Assembly: GCA_040219135.1 (NCBI GenBank)
Contig: JAVJTA010000007.1
Location: 294,135-358,134 of the forward strand
Source of the DNA: UBA7803 sp040219135
Lineage (GTDB): Bacteria > Pseudomonadota > Gammaproteobacteria > Pseudomonadales > Azotimanducaceae
Length of the DNA stretch: 64,000 nucleotides
Direction of reading: 5' to 3'
The first letter of the stretch is position 1. Each line of letters starts with the position of its first letter. Positions 63,866-64,000 of the stretch are shown here, piece after piece. The notes under the pieces were generated by a model. It was given only the letters and a program-made list of their open reading frames with translations. It was not told the DNA's origin and did no database searches. Made by a program: the position numbers and the translations under genes.

Positions 63866-63965
63866 GTTGCTGTCCGAAATCGTGGCCTGGAAGGCGCGAG
63901 GAGCGTGGTTGAGCATCGCTCAATGAGCGACGAGCAACGACGCAGGACGCGATTTCGGGCGCAAC
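63866..63965. repeat. Long imperfect palindrome in the last intergenic stretch
   Basis: Left arm 63866-63882 (GTTGCTGTCCGAAATCG) and right arm 63950-63965 (CGATTTCGGGCGCAAC) pair over about 14 bp. Inside is a perfect TTGAGC-ATC-GCTCAA hairpin at 63909-63923. A further hairpin GTCGGGG/CCCCGAC lies at 63973-63994. No gene is seen from 63838 to the end. Confidence 0.5.
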
Positions 63966-64000
63966 CCTCCGGGTCGGGGCCACTTTTCCCCGACTCTTCG

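Overview
The window is a GC-rich, densely coded stretch of a bacterial chromosome. I read about 54 protein-coding genes, one clear and one probable pseudogene, and no tRNA, rRNA, CRISPR array, integrase or transposase. The gene order miaB, phoH, ybeY, corC, lnt, leuS, lptE, holA (12.0-21.5 kb) is a typical gammaproteobacterial backbone. Several TonB-dependent receptors, acyl-CoA enzymes and LLM or FMN oxidoreductases fit an aerobic, free-living gammaproteobacterium that scavenges lipids or aromatic compounds. I cannot name the genus.

Region by region. 0-3 kb: a small-molecule catabolic operon (CoA-transferase cut by the window edge, LLM oxidoreductase, 2-hydroxyacid dehydrogenase). 3-5 kb, minus strand: a coupled pterin-type operon (PTPS-III-like synthase, SDR reductase, YhhQ-type queuosine-precursor transporter). 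5.0-5.4 kb: a stand-alone CULT-domain protein, a bacterial relative of the thalidomide-binding domain of cereblon. 5.4-11.9 kb: a Tag-like glycosylase, an FAD reductase, an FMN 2-hydroxyacid dehydrogenase, an Lrp/AsnC remnant beside a leucine-dehydrogenase-family gene, an acyl-CoA synthetase and a DUF1820 gene. 12-21.5 kb: the housekeeping run, in which ybeY carries an in-frame stop just after its zinc motif. 21.5-26.7 kb: a SYLF protein and an RND efflux pair. 27-29.9 kb: cobS-cobT. 30-37.2 kb: two TonB-dependent receptors flanking an ABM monooxygenase and a NUDIX hydrolase. 37.3-38.4 kb: a YeiH-type transporter and a possible 28-residue membrane peptide. 38.5-44.7 kb: a complete Opp/Dpp-type ABC importer whose OppC-like permease has a fibronectin-III-like insertion. 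44.7-47.2 kb: a MoxR/VWA pair. 47.3-51.2 kb: three coupled exported amidohydrolases, the third with degenerate metal ligands. 51.2-56.6 kb: TesB thioesterase, an FMN-binding split-barrel protein, a third TonB receptor and a proline-rich exported protein. 56.7-59.2 kb: a decayed TonB receptor. 59.3-63 kb: S-adenosylhomocysteine recycling (ahcY with an ArsR-methyltransferase regulator of SahR type) divergent from a methionine-type aminotransferase, with a perfect inverted repeat between them. 63-63.8 kb: a lipoprotein cytochrome c and an LRAT-like protein.

Three intergenic sites carry related palindromes built around GTAGGAGC, one of them a perfect 21-bp inverted repeat. Short in-frame tandem repeats (12 or 15 bp) lie at gene ends or inside genes at 9.2, 14.5 and 20.5 kb. 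The most interesting items are the CULT protein, the ybeY stop, the FN3-bearing permease, the PTPS-III cluster, the SahR-like circuit and the LRAT-like protein.
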